Shown piece after piece: positions 25,605 through 33,901 of a stretch of DNA of 64,000 nucleotides. The notes beneath the pieces were generated by a model. It saw only the letters and a list, made by a program, of their open reading frames with translations, was not told the origin of the DNA and did not search any database. Position 1 is the stretch's first letter; the number at the start of each line of letters is the position of its first letter. This DNA is from CAZMZF01 sp964570765. GTDB taxonomy: Bacteria; Zixibacteria; MSB-5A5; RBG-16-43-9. The stretch is from assembly GCA_964570765.1 (NCBI GenBank), contig CAZMZF010000010.1, positions 19,377 to 83,376 on the forward strand, read 5' to 3'. Made by a program: the position numbers and the translations under genes.

Positions 25605-27549
25605 AATAATTAATTTTATATTGCTGTTCTTTCTGCTCCTTTTCTCTTTATCTCTGGCGCAGGATGACGACTCTCTTCTTTTAACTTCGAATCCGCCTTC
25701 GGCGGATAGCACCTATATAATTGAAAGTCTAACTGATAAAGTATGTTCACTTTTTACTACAAATTATGTTATCTCATCTGAAAATATTGAAAACTCAATC
25801 TATAAAAGCCTGGGTGGATTGTTAAAAACATACCGGGACATTGATGTAACCAGTTATGGTCCCTATGGTCAGCCTGAATATGCAACCATCTGGGGAGGAA
25901 CTTCCAGACAACTATTGATCTATCAAGACGGGATTCCCTTTTCTCAGCAGACGATATATCTACCCCAGACTGGCGACCTTGATCTTTTCTCTGTTCCCTC
26001 AGAGAATATAGAATCTATCCAGATTATAGATAACCCGGTTGCCAGTATCCTGGGTAGAGGTACGGGAATAGGAGGGCTAAGACTAAAATCCAAAGAATTT
26101 AAAACTGGCCAGCCGTATTCAAGAATAAATTTTGAAAGAGGTCCTTATGGCTACAGAAAAACCCAGATTGATTTTGGTAAGAATTTAGGTCGTAAAATAG
26201 GTTTCTATTTTACCGGCGGATGGAAAAAATCTGACGGGGAGGTAGCGAACAGTAACTTCAAGTCTCTATACCTAACCGGCAATCTTCTTTATAAAATGAA
26301 AGAAAACTGGACAGCAAGGCTGAAGTTATATCATTTTGAGAACCGTGCTGGTAATCCTTTACCTTATGAATCTGCAATCGCTTTGAAAACCAAAGGAGAT
26401 AGCTGGATTTTGGATTTGAATTCAGATTATTATTTTAAAAACAATACGCTACTGAAAATTGAAGGTCTGTATAGCTCTAATTCAGCTAAAAGTTACAATG
26501 GTGGCTATTTTCTCGACAGGGAAAAGGATGGTAGGGAATATTATCTAAAGGGAAGTTACCAATTCAGATGGGACAGGAGAAATCAAGCCAGATTGGAAGG
26601 ATTTCTTAGCAGGGAGAAGTTAAAAATAAAAGGGTTGGAAAAATCTACGAACCAAGGGTATCTTTCCTATCTGCATCTATTAGAGTTCTCTTCAAAATTC
26701 TACACCTTTCTCTTTTTAAGATTAAACCGAAATACCGATTTTGGATCCAGAGGACAGGAGTTTAACTGGAATTTATCCGGCACAGGAGGGGTCTCTTATC
26801 TGCCGAATAAAGAGCTGACTTTATTTTTCATCTTTTCCCGTGTCTTTGACAATCCCACATTACATGACCTTTACCTTAAGAGGAGCAGTTATTCGGTTCA
26901 TTTCGATTCAACCTATTTTTCTTATCAAGAATATTATAACCTTTTTCTTGGGACTGAAGGATTTACTTCTGGAAATATTGGATTCTCCTGGCTGAAAAAA
27001 GAATTCAGCCTGAGAAGTTCCCTCTTTTTCTCTTTGAATCGGGACAACTTAGAATGGACTTTCTCTAAAACAGTTGACCGGGTTTTTCCTTATACCTTTA
27101 TCAGATACCAGTACTTGCCTTCTAACCGGGAAAATAATTTATTCGGTCTATCTTTAGATTATGATTATATATTCTCTCCTAACTTTGAAACTGGTTTTTC
27201 CTATGCTTACAAAAGAGCCCGTTCTCATAAAAACTATCATTTTCCCTATACTCCGGAACATAGCTTGTTTAGTTATTTCCAGTATTCAAATGAATATTTG
27301 AGAAAGGAGATCGGAGTTAAGGTAAGACTGGAACAGGAATATCTCTCTAAGAGGTATCTGGCTGATTATGATCAGGACCAGGTTCCTTTTGCCCTTCTTT
27401 TTAATTCCAAAATCACTTTGAGGTTTTTAAATTTTCGTTTCTATTATGTAATCGAGAATATAATCAATGAGACTTATCGGACCAGAGGTGATTTTAATAT
27501 GCCGGAGAGAACTTTCTGGTTCGGGTTTAGCTGGGATTTCTATGATTAA
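25591..27549 (+). CDS. TonB-dependent outer-membrane receptor
   Basis: A 652-residue protein with a signal peptide (1-23), a plug domain ('ISSENIENSIYKSLGGLLKTYRDIDVTSYGPYGQPEYATIWGG', 'IEIIDNP'-like 'IQIIDNPVASILGRGTGIGGLRL') and a long beta-barrel of alternating aromatic strands that ends in aromatic Phe-Tyr-Asp. The plug resembles that of small BtuB-like vitamin receptors. The GTG start lies inside the S-component gene (14-bp overlap). Just after the signal peptide, residues 34-39 (N-P-P-S-A-D) are encoded by the palindrome TCCGCCTTCGGCGGA, a dispersed repeat inserted in frame. Confidence 0.85.
   Translation: MSLFKIINFILLFFLLLFSLSLAQDDDSLLLTSNPPSADSTYIIESLTDKVCSLFTTNYVISSENIENSIYKSLGGLLKTYRDIDVTSYGPYGQPEYATIWGGTSRQLLIYQDGIPFSQQTIYLPQTGDLDLFSVPSENIESIQIIDNPVASILGRGTGIGGLRLKSKEFKTGQPYSRINFERGPYGYRKTQIDFGKNLGRKIGFYFTGGWKKSDGEVANSNFKSLYLTGNLLYKMKENWTARLKLYHFENRAGNPLPYESAIALKTKGDSWILDLNSDYYFKNNTLLKIEGLYSSNSAKSYNGGYFLDREKDGREYYLKGSYQFRWDRRNQARLEGFLSREKLKIKGLEKSTNQGYLSYLHLLEFSSKFYTFLFLRLNRNTDFGSRGQEFNWNLSGTGGVSYLPNKELTLFFIFSRVFDNPTLHDLYLKRSSYSVHFDSTYFSYQEYYNLFLGTEGFTSGNIGFSWLKKEFSLRSSLFFSLNRDNLEWTFSKTVDRVFPYTFIRYQYLPSNRENNLFGLSLDYDYIFSPNFETGFSYAYKRARSHKNYHFPYTPEHSLFSYFQYSNEYLRKEIGVKVRLEQEYLSKRYLADYDQDQVPFALLFNSKITLRFLNFRFYYVIENIINETYRTRGDFNMPERTFWFGFSWDFYD
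25692..25706. repeat. 15-bp palindrome TCCGCC-N3-GGCGGA inside the receptor gene
   Basis: TCCGCCTTCGGCGGA lies in frame between the signal peptide and the plug domain of the TonB-dependent receptor and encodes part of Pro-Pro-Ser-Ala-Asp. The same palindrome with other central bases recurs in gaps and in two other genes of the window. Confidence 0.8.
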
Positions 27550-27678
27550 GGTTTTTAAAATATTTTCGTAGGGCAAATCTCAAGATCCATTCTGGACCTT
27601 CAGGTTTGCTTTTTTGCAAGGCTAAAGTCTCAAGACCTTGAGGCCTTGCCCTACATAATGGAAAAAGAAGGAGAAATT

Positions 27679-28224
27679 ATGAATCGGGAAGAGGCATTAA
27701 ATTTAGTTAAATCTAAAGTCAAAAATAAGAATCTGATCAAGCATATGTTAGCGGTCGAAGCGATAATGAGAAGGCTGTCAGAATATTTCAATGAGGATAC
27801 AGAGCTCTGGGGTTTGACCGGACTTTTACACGATTTAGATTACGATTTCACAGTAAACGATTTTGCCAATCACGGCATCCTTACAACCGAGTGGCTTAAA
27901 GAATATAATTTGGATGAAAAATTACTTTATGCCATCAAAGCCCATCCCAAACATGTGCCAGCAACTTCTAAGTTAGACTGGGCACTTTTTGCCACAGACC
28001 CTTTATCCGGATTGATTGTGGCAGCAACCTTAATGCATCCGACAAAGAAAATAAAAAATGTAACCCCTGAATTTGTCCTCAATCGATTTAAGGAGAAAAG
28101 GTTTGCGGCTGGAGCAAACCGGGAGGATATAAAAGAATGTGAGAAGATGGGTTTGACTCTGGAAAAGTTTGTGGAGCTGGCTTTAGAAGGAATGCAGAGA
28201 ATAGATGCTGATTTAGAATTGTAG
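27679..28224 (+). CDS. HD-domain phosphohydrolase
   Basis: A 181-residue cytosolic protein of the HD/HDIG superfamily. 'HMLAVEAIMRRLSEYF', 'LTGLLHDLDYDFT' (the HD pair), 'HGILTTEWL' and 'AIKAHP' supply the metal ligands. The family hydrolyses nucleotides or other phosphate esters; the substrate is not evident. The ATG at 27679 is chosen because of the AAGGAG site just before it; in-frame starts upstream lie within a hairpin repeat (GTAGGGCAA...GCCTTGCCCTAC, about 27570-27655). Confidence 0.8.
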   Translation: MNREEALNLVKSKVKNKNLIKHMLAVEAIMRRLSEYFNEDTELWGLTGLLHDLDYDFTVNDFANHGILTTEWLKEYNLDEKLLYAIKAHPKHVPATSKLDWALFATDPLSGLIVAATLMHPTKKIKNVTPEFVLNRFKEKRFAAGANREDIKECEKMGLTLEKFVELALEGMQRIDADLEL

Positions 28225-28485
28225 CTGCCTGATTTGTCAGGCTTATTTTAGCTTGGATTGTAAACCTTTCCTTCGGTGGCTACGAGCCCGCCCGCCCGTC
28301 CTACAGATCCGTAGGATAGGGCACCAGACGTAGTCTCCGCTTCTCGGACAGGTTTACCAATTCATCTAAAATGGTATATTCCAGTATTTAAACCCAGGTT
28401 GAGGGCAAACTGGGTCTACCAAAATTAGTAACCCTGCCTTGCCCTCAAGGCGGGATAGTGGCTAAACATAAGAATTTTTAGATAA
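28225..28485. repeat. Hairpin-rich gap upstream of the DKFGHF protein
   Basis: The 261-bp gap holds a GCCTGATTTGTCAGGC hairpin right after the HD gene, a GTAAACCT...AGGTTTACC long inverted repeat (about 28260-28360) with a GTCCTACAGATCCGTAGGAT core, and a CCTTGCCCTCAAGGCGGG hairpin (about 28436-28456). No gene or clear promoter was seen. Confidence 0.55.
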
Positions 28486-28866
28486 ATGCGAAAAGTTATC
28501 CTTATATTCAGTTTGTTTTTCCTATTTATAGCTGCCTATAAGACAAACTACGCCTTGGATAAATACAGATCAAAGAAAATTGAAACTAAAAATCATACAA
28601 TTAAGGAAGATAAATGGCTGGGCTGGGATAAATTCGGTCATTTTTTCATAAGTGGATTTTTGAGCGGGTCCTCATATTCTATTTATCATAAAAGTTTCAA
28701 CAATGACAAAGAATCTTCAATTTTATTTTCCAGTTCCTTCACCCTGAGCTTGGGTATAGGGAAAGAAATAAACGATATGAAAAAACCTCAAAATAAGTTC
28801 AGCTACAAAGACCTTATCTTCGATCTTATGGGCATTTCATTTGGTTTAATTATTGTCTCACATTAG
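28486..28866 (+). CDS. Small membrane-associated protein with DKFGHF motif (YfiM/DUF2279-like)
   Basis: A 126-residue protein with an N-terminal hydrophobic signal/anchor (4-20), the motif 'GWDKFGHFFISGFLSG' (about 49-64), a second hydrophobic stretch, 'GIGKEINDMKKPQNKFSYKDLIFDLMGISFGLII' and a hydrophobic end. The D-K-x-x-H-F...G-K-E...D...D-L-x-x-x-x-x-G arrangement resembles the YfiM/DUF2279 group of envelope proteins, whose function is unknown. It ends 2 bp before the Atg22-like transporter gene and is likely co-transcribed with it. Confidence 0.6.
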   Translation: MRKVILIFSLFFLFIAAYKTNYALDKYRSKKIETKNHTIKEDKWLGWDKFGHFFISGFLSGSSYSIYHKSFNNDKESSILFSSSFTLSLGIGKEINDMKKPQNKFSYKDLIFDLMGISFGLIIVSH

Positions 28867-28868
28867 TT

Positions 28869-30218
28869 ATGAATAATTTCATACAGAAAAGAATCGAGGT
28901 CTTTTCTTGGGGAATCTACGATTTTGCCAATACCATCTTTTCGATGAACATTATCACTATGTATTTTGCTCAATGGATAATTATAGATAACCATAAAGAA
29001 GATATACTGTATAGCACAACTTACGCTTTATCCATGCTTTTAGTAGCTCTGACTATGCCGGTTTTAGGTGCAGTCTCGGACAATCGTGGGAAAAGGAAAC
29101 CTTATCTTTTCATTTTAACCCTGGGCTGTATTTTAGGAACTTTTTTGATTGGAGGGGTAAGCACTGAAATCACAAATACTAACCTTAAAGTTTTCTCTGC
29201 TTTGTTTTTCTTTCTTCTGGCAAATTCCTGCTTTGAGGGTAGCTTGGTTTTTTATAATGCTTTACTCCCTGAGGTTTCTTCACCTAAGAATATCGGAAAA
29301 GTCTCTGGTTTTGGAGTAGCTTTAGGTTATCTCGGTGCAATAGTCGGGCTACTTTTAGTTAAGCCCTTTGTTACTGGAAACTTTTTCGGGCTTCAATTTA
29401 ACTCGGGTGGAAGAGAGAAGGCATTCATCCCTACCGCGATTTTTTTCCTTTTGTTTAGCTTACCAACCTTTATATTTGTTAAAGAGAAAGCAAACCAGGC
29501 TATAGATGAAAAAAAAGTAAAAATTAAAGAGGCCTTTAAAAAAGTCTGGGATGGAATTGTTAATACCAGGAAATATCCGGGGGTCTTACGCTTTCTTATC
29601 GCAGATTATTTTTTCGAGGATGCCATTGCCACAGTGATTATTTTTATGGCAGTATACGCTCAGGTGGTTATGAATATGGAAGATGATGTCAAGATAGTAT
29701 TTTTCTGGTTTGCCACTACTTTTGCGGTCATAGGCTCATTTATAGCCGGAGCAGTAAGTGACCGCATAGGTCCAAAAAAAACCTTGTTTTTTGTAGTCCT
29801 GGGCTGGATATTATCTTTATCAGTTATTATATTCACTACTCACACTTTCTATTTCTGGATTATGGGTCCATTTATCGGGATATTTTTAGGCTCAACCTGG
29901 ACAACCTCCAGACCACTTCTGACCACTTTAGCTCCAAAAAAGATGTTAGGGCAGTTTTTCGGCTTATATTCTTTATCTGGCAGAGCCGCTGCCATTATTG
30001 GACCACTTCTCTGGGGTGGAACGGTTCTTTATTTTAAGAAAGACAATATTCTGGTAAAAAATATGATAAATACTTTATCAAAATTTGGGATTAATTTTTC
30101 AGAGCAGGTTTTGAATACCATCCAGTATCGTTTTGCTATCCTGATTTTGATACTTTTGATGCTCGTTGGTCTTATAATATTTATAAAAGTTCCAGATAAA
30201 AAAAGTTATGACGAATGA
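28869..30218 (+). CDS. MFS transporter of the UMF1 / Atg22-like family
   Basis: A 449-residue permease with about 12 membrane helices. The opening 'FSWGIYDFANTIFSMNIITMYFAQWI' and the loop 'GAVSDNRGKRKP' (MFS motif A) with 'SDRIGPKKTLF' in the second half are hallmarks of the UMF1/vacuole-effluxer Atg22-like branch. Yeast Atg22 exports amino acids from the vacuole; the bacterial substrates are not known. It starts 2 bp after the DKFGHF protein gene. Confidence 0.85.
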   Translation: MNNFIQKRIEVFSWGIYDFANTIFSMNIITMYFAQWIIIDNHKEDILYSTTYALSMLLVALTMPVLGAVSDNRGKRKPYLFILTLGCILGTFLIGGVSTEITNTNLKVFSALFFFLLANSCFEGSLVFYNALLPEVSSPKNIGKVSGFGVALGYLGAIVGLLLVKPFVTGNFFGLQFNSGGREKAFIPTAIFFLLFSLPTFIFVKEKANQAIDEKKVKIKEAFKKVWDGIVNTRKYPGVLRFLIADYFFEDAIATVIIFMAVYAQVVMNMEDDVKIVFFWFATTFAVIGSFIAGAVSDRIGPKKTLFFVVLGWILSLSVIIFTTHTFYFWIMGPFIGIFLGSTWTTSRPLLTTLAPKKMLGQFFGLYSLSGRAAAIIGPLLWGGTVLYFKKDNILVKNMINTLSKFGINFSEQVLNTIQYRFAILILILLMLVGLIIFIKVPDKKSYDE

Positions 30219-30238
30219 TAAATTACGGATAGCGGATA

Positions 30239-30372
30239 AAAAAATGTCATTGCGACCCCGCCTCTAGCGGAGGAAGTCGTAGGGACAGAACATTGTTCTG
30301 TCCTTACTATCCACGTTAGAGACGGATAGCTTAGTCGTTCGTCTGTGGTGAGACTCCACGCAATGACAGGTA
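30239..30372. repeat. TGTCATTGCGA...GCAATGACA long inverted element with nested hairpins
   Basis: The outer arms TGTCATTGC (about 30245) and GCAATGACA (about 30361) enclose GCCTCTAGCGGAGG, a GTAGGGACAGAACATT/GTTCTGTCC hairpin and GTGGTGAGACTCCACG. A minus-strand frame here (30206-30430) is repeat DNA. It ends just before the TTG start of the next gene, whose GGTAAGGAG site lies right behind it. Confidence 0.65.
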
Positions 30373-30384
30373 AGGAGAATAAAT

Positions 30385-31419
30385 TTGGAGAGATGGCATG
30401 AAATAGTGGGGGCAATACATATCCATTCAATAGATTCGGATGGGACCAAGTCTATACCGGATATAGCTAAGATCGGGGATAGGATAGGGCTTGATTTCCT
30501 GATGTTCTCCGACCATATGACTCTAAAATCATATCAATCTGGTTTGGAAGGGGTATATGGTAAAACACTGGTCATAATCGGGTATGAGATTCATGATAAA
30601 CAGAACAAGAACCATTATCTGACTTTCAATCTGAAGGAGACCTTACCTTTTGGGCTCTCACCTCTGGAATATGTAAAACAGGTAAAAGAAAAAGGAGGAT
30701 TGGGAATAATTGCTCATCCGGACGAGATCCGCAAAGATTTGCCCAAATATCCAGCCTATCCCTGGACCGCCTGGGAGGCAAAAGAGTTTGATGGTATAGA
30801 GATCTGGAATCAGATGTCCGAATGGATGGAGAAATTAACCAGGTTTAATCAGATTAAGATGCTTTTCTCACCGCGAAAATCCTTAGATAGCCCAACCGAG
30901 AGAATCTTGAGCAAATGGGATGAGCTGAACCAGAAAAGAAAAGTCTGCGGTATAGGAGCTATAGATGCTCACGCTCATCCTCATAAATTAGGTCCCTTGA
31001 AATTGATAATCTTTCCCTATGAGGTGCAGTTCAAATCCATTCGCACCCATCTGGTTTTAGACCAGCCCTTATCTTCAGATTTTGAAAAAGGGAAAGCCCA
31101 GATATTTTCCGCACTTTTAAACTGCAACGCTTTCGCCTCCAATTTCAAAAGGGGAGAGGCAAGAGGATTTCTTTTTTATGCTGAAGGGAAGAAAGATATG
31201 GCAAAAATAGGGGAGGAGATAAGATTAGAGGAAATAGATAGCCTAATCGCAAAAACTCCAGCTAAAGCTGAAATAAGATTGATTCATAATGGGAAGTTGA
31301 TATATAAAACAAAAGGGAAAGAATTAGTTTGTCATCCGAAAGAAAAAGGGATTTATAGAATAGAAGCATTTAAAAGGGATAAAGGGTGGATTTTTTCAAA
31401 TCATATAAGGATTGTTTGA
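30385..31419 (+). CDS. PHP-domain metal-dependent hydrolase
   Basis: A 344-residue protein of the PHP superfamily. Ligand motifs are 'GAIHIHSIDSDG' (HxH), 'FSDHM', 'GYEIHDKQNKNHYL', 'GIIAHPDE' and 'AIDAHAHP'. The family includes phosphatases and nucleases acting on small phosphate esters; the C-terminal 80 residues look like a beta-sandwich ('AEIRLIHNGKLIYKTKGKEL'), a layout seen in surface-polysaccharide or uncharacterised PHP proteins. Translation starts at TTG 30385 with GGTAAGGAG upstream. It is distinct from the TrpH-like PHP gene at 21819. Confidence 0.78.
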   Translation: MERWHEIVGAIHIHSIDSDGTKSIPDIAKIGDRIGLDFLMFSDHMTLKSYQSGLEGVYGKTLVIIGYEIHDKQNKNHYLTFNLKETLPFGLSPLEYVKQVKEKGGLGIIAHPDEIRKDLPKYPAYPWTAWEAKEFDGIEIWNQMSEWMEKLTRFNQIKMLFSPRKSLDSPTERILSKWDELNQKRKVCGIGAIDAHAHPHKLGPLKLIIFPYEVQFKSIRTHLVLDQPLSSDFEKGKAQIFSALLNCNAFASNFKRGEARGFLFYAEGKKDMAKIGEEIRLEEIDSLIAKTPAKAEIRLIHNGKLIYKTKGKELVCHPKEKGIYRIEAFKRDKGWIFSNHIRIV

Positions 31420-31852
31420 ATTTGCAATAGAATTTAAAGAAGTTCTGTAGTGTAAGGCTTTAATTTTACTAAATATTAGAGAAGGGGTATCTTCATTTTC
31501 TAATGTCGATGAATCATAAACCTATATGAAACATCTCTATTAATAAACTCCTCTTTTTCGTATTAAATTGATAGAATGGTTTTATTAGGGTTCGATAAAT
31601 CGAACCCTTACTGTAGGGGCTTGATTTATTCCGCCAAGGGCGGATTTTGTTTATTGACATATTCTGGATTTATATTAAATTGAATTTGATGAGCGAAAGT
31701 GCCGATAAATTGGGTGTAGGGACAGAATCCACCTAAGGCGGATTCTGTCCTATAATTAACAAGGCTAAAGCCTTGCTCTATGATTAAATCAAAATGACCT
31801 AATTTTAGTAAAGGTAGTCTATTAAATAACAGAGACTTATAACGGAGGCATA
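31420..31852. other. Gap with repeats and a predicted promoter
   Basis: This 433-bp gap has no gene. It holds a GGGTTCGATAAATCGAACCC hairpin (about 31588-31607), two copies of the 15-bp palindrome (31630-31644 and 31728-31742, the second inside a GTAGGGACAGAATCC hairpin) and a GGCTAAAGCC hairpin. A TTGACA (31654-31659) with TAAATT 16 bp on (31676-31681) could be the promoter of the metalloprotease gene. Confidence 0.5.
31654..31681 (+). promoter_or_regulatory. Predicted promoter of the dockerin metalloprotease gene
   Basis: TTGACA at 31654-31659, a 16-bp spacer, and TAAATT at 31676-31681. The leader would be about 165 nt long and would contain the GTAGGGACAGAATCC hairpin. Confidence 0.45.
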
Positions 31853-33901
31853 ATGAAATGGTTTAAGCCGATAAAAGCTTTACGGCTCGTAGAGTTGGAT
31901 GTTATGGTTATTGGGCTTGCCTTTGTATTATTAGTCTTTTTGGGAAGTCCAAAAATATCTTACGGAGCTGAAAAGGGGACAATAGACTTAATTCAAGAGG
32001 CTTATGAAAGGGGGGAGATTGATTACCAGACCAGTTTAATCTACAAAGTTCAAACCATCCGTCAGCCTGAAAAGATACCTTCTAAATACAGGGCTAAAGT
32101 AGAGAAGATTCAGAAGGACGCTACTCCGATCTTATTAGAAGTTAAAAAGAGCTGGCCTGGGCTTTCTTCTGAAACGCAGGCAGTTTTAAAGACTCTTTTA
32201 GCCAGACCAGTCAGACCTTATTTTTATGATAGTCCTGAAGATCATTTTAAGATACATTATGACACAGCCGGAACTCATAAAGTTCCTCCTGCTGATTCAA
32301 ACTTCAATGGGATCCCAGATTATGTTGAAAATTTAGCCCTTTACGCTGATAGTTCCTATCGAACAATGATAACTTACTTAGGGTATAGAATTCCACCTTC
32401 AGATGGCATAGCGGGAGGAGATAGTAAATATGATATTTACACTGAAGATATGCCCTATTACGGATATACACAGGGAGAATCACCCGGACCTGAGCCCTGG
32501 AACGATTATACCAGCTATATCTCAGTTCATAATGATTTCATTGGTTTCCCCCCGAACGATGACCCGGAAGGGGATCAGAAAGGGGCTATGAAGGTTACGG
32601 TTGGACATGAATATTTCCATGCAGTTCAATTTGCTTACGATATAGGAGAGGCTGAATGGTATATGGAGATTTCCTCCACCTGGATGGAGGATGTGGCTTT
32701 TGATCCGGTGAATGATAACTACAACTATCTACCTACTTTCTTTAATTATCCGGATATCTCCTTGCAGGCAACAACAATGCACGAATATGCCAGTTTCATC
32801 TGGAACACCTATCTTTCTTCAAATTTCGACAACAATCTTATTAAGGATATCTGGGAAGGATGTATTTACGGAACTGCGATAAACGAAATAAATCTTGCTC
32901 TTCAATCACGAGGGAGTAGTCGAGATGAGGAATTTAAGAAGTTTGCCGTATGGAATTACATTACCAATACCCGGGATGACGGATTGCACTACGAAGAAGG
33001 AACTCATTATCCTTTAATAAAACTGATGAGGACCCATTCTGCTTACCCGGTAACCAATAATAGCTCCAGTATGACCCCGGACAATTTATCCGCCAACTAT
33101 ATCCAGTTCAATCCCTCTGCGGGTTCTTATAACCTTAACATCAAATTCGATGGGCAGAATGGTTACCTCTGGGGAGCAAAAGCCTTAGGAGTGAAAATGG
33201 AGGGGGTTTATAATTATACAGAATTTGAGATCCCTTTAGATGATTCAGGTTTTGGAGAAAGTGTAATCCCAGATTTTAATAATTATAATTATGTGATCTT
33301 GATTCCCAGTGTCCTTTCCACCTCCGGTACTAATCTGAACTATCTTTATTCTGCCTGGCTGACCTCTGCCGATACTATATACAAAGTTGAAGTGACATCT
33401 ATCTCCTACAAAGAAGTTATAAATGCCAGTCAAGATACCTCTTTCTTCTTTATTAGTAACACCGGCATCGTTACCGATACTTATTCAGTGGTTATTTCAG
33501 ATATAAAGGGATGGCTCCAGAATCCCGGTTCCTTCCTTGATACTTTAGACCCTGGTGAGACAGATACCATAGAAGCTATTTCTCAAATACCTTATGATTT
33601 GACTCTCCTTACAGCAGATTCCTTAAAATTGGTTTTGGTATCTCTATCCATTCCCATATTAAAAGATTCTGCTCAAGTAGTTTTAAGTGTTGTAGCACGA
33701 AGAGGAGATACTAATAATAACGGCTCTATCTCAATATCAGATATAGTTTATTTAATTAATTATCTATTGAAGGGCGGACCCCCTCCTCATTATTATATTA
33801 CTGGAGATGTCAACTGCGATGGCACAGTTTCGATATCTGATGTCGTCTATCTGATAAATTACCTGTTCAAATCCGGACCACCGCCATGTTTTCCTGGGTA
33901 A
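31853..33901 (+). CDS. Secreted zinc metalloprotease (MXAN_6640-like) with dockerin-type tail
   Basis: A 682-residue secreted protein. A membrane/signal segment covers about 17-38. The loop 'DSNFNGIPDYVEN' and the zinc motif HEYFH (H252, in 'VGHEYFHAVQFAYD') with 'WYMEISSTWMEDVAFD' downstream parallel the protein at 22854-24821. The C-terminal 65 residues are two dockerin-like repeats (GDTNNNGSISISDIVYLINYLL and GDVNCDGTVSISDVVYLINYLF), almost the same as in the subtilase at 5189-6865. The ACGGAGG site precedes the ATG. The last 43 bp overlap the 3' end of dinB on the other strand. Confidence 0.82.
   Translation: MKWFKPIKALRLVELDVMVIGLAFVLLVFLGSPKISYGAEKGTIDLIQEAYERGEIDYQTSLIYKVQTIRQPEKIPSKYRAKVEKIQKDATPILLEVKKSWPGLSSETQAVLKTLLARPVRPYFYDSPEDHFKIHYDTAGTHKVPPADSNFNGIPDYVENLALYADSSYRTMITYLGYRIPPSDGIAGGDSKYDIYTEDMPYYGYTQGESPGPEPWNDYTSYISVHNDFIGFPPNDDPEGDQKGAMKVTVGHEYFHAVQFAYDIGEAEWYMEISSTWMEDVAFDPVNDNYNYLPTFFNYPDISLQATTMHEYASFIWNTYLSSNFDNNLIKDIWEGCIYGTAINEINLALQSRGSSRDEEFKKFAVWNYITNTRDDGLHYEEGTHYPLIKLMRTHSAYPVTNNSSSMTPDNLSANYIQFNPSAGSYNLNIKFDGQNGYLWGAKALGVKMEGVYNYTEFEIPLDDSGFGESVIPDFNNYNYVILIPSVLSTSGTNLNYLYSAWLTSADTIYKVEVTSISYKEVINASQDTSFFFISNTGIVTDTYSVVISDIKGWLQNPGSFLDTLDPGETDTIEAISQIPYDLTLLTADSLKLVLVSLSIPILKDSAQVVLSVVARRGDTNNNGSISISDIVYLINYLLKGGPPPHYYITGDVNCDGTVSISDVVYLINYLFKSGPPPCFPG

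Noticed and set aside
30206..30449. Two overlapping minus-strand frames
   Set aside because: They cover a TGTCATTGC...GCAATGACA inverted element and the start of the PHP gene; no coding signal.
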